Of a stretch of 64,000 bases of DNA, positions 60,031 through 64,000 are shown one piece after another. The stretch covers positions 4,836,001 through 4,900,000 of the forward strand of contig JANVAS020000239.1 in NCBI GenBank assembly GCA_027563935.2, given 5' to 3'. This stretch comes from Costus lasius (taxonomy: Eukaryota; Streptophyta; Magnoliopsida; Zingiberales; Costaceae). Each line of letters opens with the position of its first letter. Within the stretch, counting starts at the first letter, position 1. The notes beneath the pieces are model-generated. The model had not been told where the DNA came from and made no database searches. It saw only the letters and a list, made by a program, of their open reading frames with translations. Position numbers and translations under genes: made by a program.

Positions 60031-63000
60031 ATGGTGCGAACCAGAGGAAATGCTAGTGATGAGGGCGAGCAGACCCCGAACCTCACGAGAACTATTGAGG
60101 CTCTGACTGGCATGGTTTAGCAACAAGGTGCTATGATAGAGAGGCAAGCTCAGATGCTGCAGCAGCAGCAGACTCAGCACCAAGAAGCACAACAGCAGCT
60201 CTTGCAGCAGCTGACTCAAGAGAGACCCCAGACTACTACTCGGGCAGTGGGGGATGACTCTCAGGAGGGCGCTCACAGGCGCTATTCTTCACTGGTGAGT
60301 GAATTCCAGAAACTGGGTCCTAGCTCATTTTATGGAGGCTCAGAATCCAGTACTGCCGAGAACTGGCAGTTGTGCTTGGAAAAGATTTTCCAAGTTATGC
60401 GTTGCTCGGACGAAGACAAGTTATGTCTGACCACCTACATGATGCGTGCTGACGCAGATGAGTGGTGGAAGGGCGTAGTGAGACTTGCCGAAGAAAGACA
60501 TGAGACTGTAGATTGGCCTTACTTCTTGTCTCGATTTAACGAGAAGTACTTCCCAGATAGTTTGGTGGAGGACCGAGAGGTGGCATTTATTCACCTGGAG
60601 CAGGGTGATATGACTGTGGACCAGTATGAATTACAGTTCACGAAATTGGGAAAGTATGCTCCTCATCTGATAAACACTGAAAAGAGGAGAGCTACTAAGT
60701 TTCTCAGAGGTCTCAGATGGGACATTAGAGAGCAGGTTGGTGCTCAACATTTGGAGACCTATGTTGAGACTGTTGGGCGAGCATGCACCATTGAGAGATA
60801 CATAGCTGAGAGGAGTTCTCATGTTGCTGTGGCAGTGGTTCCTGCAGCTGAGGCGGCGGCTCCTCAGTATGGCAGTGGCGGCAAGGGTAAGAAGTACCCT
60901 AAACATAAGGACTACAAGAAGAGCAGGTATAAGCCTTACTCCTACAAGGCACCGCAGCAGTCCAGGGATGCACCGCAGCAGTTCAGGGATGCCAGGGATG
61001 TAAGAAACAGTATCACTTGTAGTTATTGTGGGCTCAAGGGACATCTAGTGAAAGACTGTCATAAGAAGAATGGGGTGTGCTTCAGGTGTAAGAAACCAGG
61101 GCACATGGTCAGGGACTGCAAAGAGCCTGAGATACAGCCTAGAGGCGCAGATAAGCCTACAGTCCAGACTAGAGTTTATGCTGTGGCTGAGAAGGATACA
61201 CGAGCTTCCCGATCCGTTGTGGAAGGTACTTTATTTGTATTTGATCAGTTAGCTCGCATTCTATTTGACCCTGGTGCAAATCTGTCTTTTGTATCTGTTA
61301 AGTTTGCTGCATGTTTACCTGTTGTACCTAAGATGCTAGATTATGTTGTGTCTGTCAGTACTCCCTTAGGAAAGTCATTATCTACAGACACTGTGTGTGC
61401 TGACTGTGTGGTACATGTAGAGGGTAATGAGTTTCTAGTGGATTTAATCCTCCTAGACATGCAAGACTATGATGTCATTCTAGGTATGGATTGGTTGTCC
61501 TCCCATCATGCCTCTGTGGATTGCTTTGAGAAAGTAATCACTTTAAATCTGCTAGATGGGAATCGGCTTTTTGTGAGAGGTCTAGTGTCAGACCAAGGAC
61601 CGCATGTGATATCTTTCCTGCAGGCCAGGAAATTACTGGCTAGTGGATGCAAGGGTTATCTTGCGCATGTTAAGGTGCAGGATGATTCTACTTCTGATCT
61701 GACTCAGATGGCGGTGGTGAAAGAATTTCCTGATGTGTTCTCTGAAGAATTTTCAGGCTTGCCACCGATTAGAGAAGTAGAGTTTGGCATTGAGTTGGCG
61801 CCAGGTACGGCACCTATCTCCAGAGCTCCTTATCGTACGGCTACTTCAGAGTTGGCCGAGCTTAAGAAACAACTGGAGGAATTGTTAGAGAAAGGGTATA
61901 TTCGGCCTAGTGCTTCACCTTGGGGAGCGCCAGTGTTGTTTGTAAAGAAGAAAGATGGAACCCTGAGGATGTGTATAGACTACAGGCAATTGAACCAAGT
62001 GACTATCAAGAATAAGTATCCTCTTCCCAGAATTGATGATCTATTTGATCAATTACAGGGAGCTACAGTGTTCTCTAAGATTGATCTGAGATCAGGGTAT
62101 TATCAGCTTAGAGTCAAGGATGAGGATATATTTAAGACTGCTTTCAGGACCAGGTATGGGCATTTCAAATTTTTAGTTATGCCTTTTGGACTGACAAATG
62201 CACCTGCTGTCTTCATGGATTTGATGAACAGGGTATTCCATGAATTGCTTGACTCTTGTGTGGTAGTCTTTATAGATGATATTTTGGTATACTCACGGAC
62301 TACTTCAGATCATGTCAGTGACTTGCGCAGAGTGCTGGAGGTTCTGAGGAAGAACCGATTATATGCCAAGGCTAGTAAGTGTGAGTTCTGGCTAGAGAAG
62401 ATCAGTTTTCTGGGACATGTGATTTCTGGTCAGGGGGTGTCTGTGGATCCAGTGAAAGTGCAAGCTATCCTTGATTGGGGAAGACCGACTAGTGCTACTG
62501 TGATCAGGAGTTTTCTGGGTTTGGCAGGTTACTACCGGCGATTTGTTGAGGGAATCTCTAAGTTGGCGGGTCCTTTAACTAAATTGACCAGAAAGGAGGC
62601 CAAGTTTATTTGGGATGATAAGTGTGAAGAGAGCTTCCAGGAGCTGAAGAGAAGGTTGACTAGTACACCGATCCTCATTATTCCTAGTGATGGGGAAAGG
62701 TTTACTGTCTATACAGATGCTTCAGGCAAAGGGTTGGGTTGTGTCTTGATGCAGAAGGGTTCTGTAGTAGCCTATGCTTCGAGACAACTGAAGGGGTATG
62801 AACTGAATTACCCTACTCATGATTTAGAGTTGGCGGCCGTAGTCTTTGCTTTGAAGATATGGCGTCACTATTTGTTGGGTCAGGAGTTTGATCTGTTCAC
62901 TGATCACCAGAGTCTCAAGTATATCTTCACTCAGAAGGAGTTGAACATGAGACAGAGGAGATGGATGGAGTTGATCAAAGATTATAACTTCTCTATTCAG

Positions 63001-64000
63001 TATCAGGCTGGAAAGGCCAATGTAGTAGCGGATGCACTGAGCAGACATCCAGTTACTTCAGTAGCTGCACTGCGGGTCAGTGAGTGGCAGTTACTGCAGG
63101 AGTTCAGCGATCTCAGGATCAGTGTTTCTCCTAGAGTTCAGACTGGTTATGTAGCTTTTCTCAGAGTACAGTCTGCTTTGTTGCAGAAGATCAGAGATCA
63201 GCAGTCTGTGGATCCGAAATTAGTTCAGATCAGGGATAGTCTGGTTGATGGCGCAGTTCAGGATTTTAGCCTGTCTGATGATGGTATTCTTCGGTTTCGT
63301 GGAAGGGTATGTGTCCCTGAGGAACCGAGCTTGAGGAAAGAAATATTGGAGGACAGCCATAACTCCAAATATTCTCTACATCCTGGTGTGACTAAGATGT
63401 ATCAGGACCTTAAGAAAAATTTTTGGTGGCCGGGTATGAAGAAAGAAGTAACTGAATTTGTCTCTAGGTGTTTAACCTGTCAGACTGTAAAGGCTGAACA
63501 TCAGAAGCCTGGTGGTTTGTTGCAGCCTCTTCCTATTCCTGAGTGGAAGTGGGAATGCATCAGTATGGATTTTGTATGTGGTTTGCCCAGAACCAGATTG
63601 GGTCATGATGCTATTTGGGTGATTGTTGATAGACTTACTAAATCAGCCCACTTTCTTCCGATTAAGATGACTTATTCTTTAGAGAGGCTGGCTAGATTGT
63701 ACATTGATGAGATAGTCAGACTGCATGGAGTGCCTGTCGATATTGTGTCTGATAGGGACTCTCGATTTTTGTCCAGGTTTTGGAAGAGCTTACAGGAGGG
63801 TTTGGGTACTAAGTTGAGTTTTAGTACAGCATACCATCCTCAGTCTGATGGCCAGACGGAGCGTACTATACAGACTCTAGAAGATTTGTTGAGAGCCTAT
63901 GTGGTTGATTGGAGTTCTGAGTGGAACCGGGATCTATCTTTGATAGAGTTTACTTATAATAATAGCTTCCACTCTAGTATTCAGATGGCTCCTTATGAGG
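60031..64000 (+). CDS. Gypsy-4 gag-pol polyprotein, open to the window edge, one early TAG
   Basis: The frame starts at ATG 60031 ([12 protein letters not shown]) and meets TAG at codon 30 (60118-60120), where a Gln in a Gln-rich run is expected. From ATG 60133 it is open to the edge, at least 1289 codons. Order: Gag ([21 protein letters not shown] ... ADEWWKGV), two zinc knuckles ([14 protein letters not shown] from residue 330, then [14 protein letters not shown]), protease with D413 in FDPGAN (Pro where Ser/Thr is usual), reverse transcriptase with FIDD at 747-750, RNase H with D896 in YTDASGKG, integrase zinc motif (HPG ... CLTCQ) and core D1180, D1241, E1277 (D,D35E). The strand continues beyond the window. 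A late start at 60133 would lose only a short Gag N-terminus, so function is possible but unproven. Confidence 0.93.

Larger units (their letters stand above)
56794..64000 (+). mobile_element. Gypsy-4: Del/Tekay-like chromovirus, partial
   Basis: 5' LTR (56794-59903), primer-binding site, short leader and gag-pol running off the window. The long LTR and the pol sequence type fit the Del/Tekay chromovirus branch. The diagnostic chromodomain at the end of integrase would lie outside the window. Confidence 0.9.

Overview
This window looks like plant nuclear heterochromatin made almost entirely of nested LTR retrotransposons. I found no host gene, rRNA, tRNA gene or CRISPR array. The assignment to a flowering plant rests on the element types: Ty1/copia elements of about 9 kb with 1.7 kb LTRs (Angela/Tork-like in size and architecture), Ty3/gypsy elements of the Athila/Tat and chromovirus types, primer-binding sites matching initiator tRNA-Met, and TG...CA termini with 5-bp target-site duplications (TSDs). 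I cannot name the species.

Layout, outermost to innermost. (1) Gypsy-1 (Athila/Tat-like, + strand) enters from the left and is cut into pieces at 1-523, 9663-9725 and 27968-29866, with a 3' tail to about 34826. Copia element E1 (524-9662, +) sits in it with TSD TACTG. Element E2 (9726-27967, -) sits 63 bp further on with TSD CTTAG. E2 is itself split by E3 (15785-24910, -, TSD ACGAG), which carries an uninterrupted 1293-codon gag-pol. The Gypsy-1 tail also holds a partial copy of a more distant copia family (LTR 29867-31720) and a solo LTR (32634-34313, TSD AGAAA). (2) Gypsy-3 (Athila/Tat-like, -) starts with its 3' LTR at 34827. That LTR is interrupted by Gypsy-2 (36045-51412, -), a short gag-only element. 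Gypsy-2 contains copia E4 (38238-49609, -). E4 contains a solo LTR (39931-43327), and that solo LTR contains another solo LTR (40439-42143). Gypsy-3 resumes at 51413 and runs to 54750, where its pol is cut by copia E5 (54751-56793, +). E5 is cut by Gypsy-4 (Del/Tekay-like, +, 56794 to the right edge), whose gag-pol is open to the end of the window.

Twelve LTR copies belong to one copia family (E1-E5 plus three solo LTRs). By-eye LTR-pair differences are about 3 (E3), 8 (E1), 11 (E2) and 15 (E4) in 1.7 kb, against about 5-6 percent for the Gypsy-2 pair. This agrees with the nesting order and points to a recent burst of the copia family into older gypsy elements.

The elements do not cooperate in a pathway. 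Each is a separate replication unit encoding Gag, protease, integrase, reverse transcriptase and RNase H, and most copies are broken. E3 is the only complete copy with no visible stop or frameshift. The most unusual signals are non-coding: paired leader hairpins with compensatory changes, a variable-loop hairpin beside the primer-binding site, palindromic arrays in two gypsy elements, and three independent insertions of one copia family within about 130 bp of homologous gypsy RNase H sequence.
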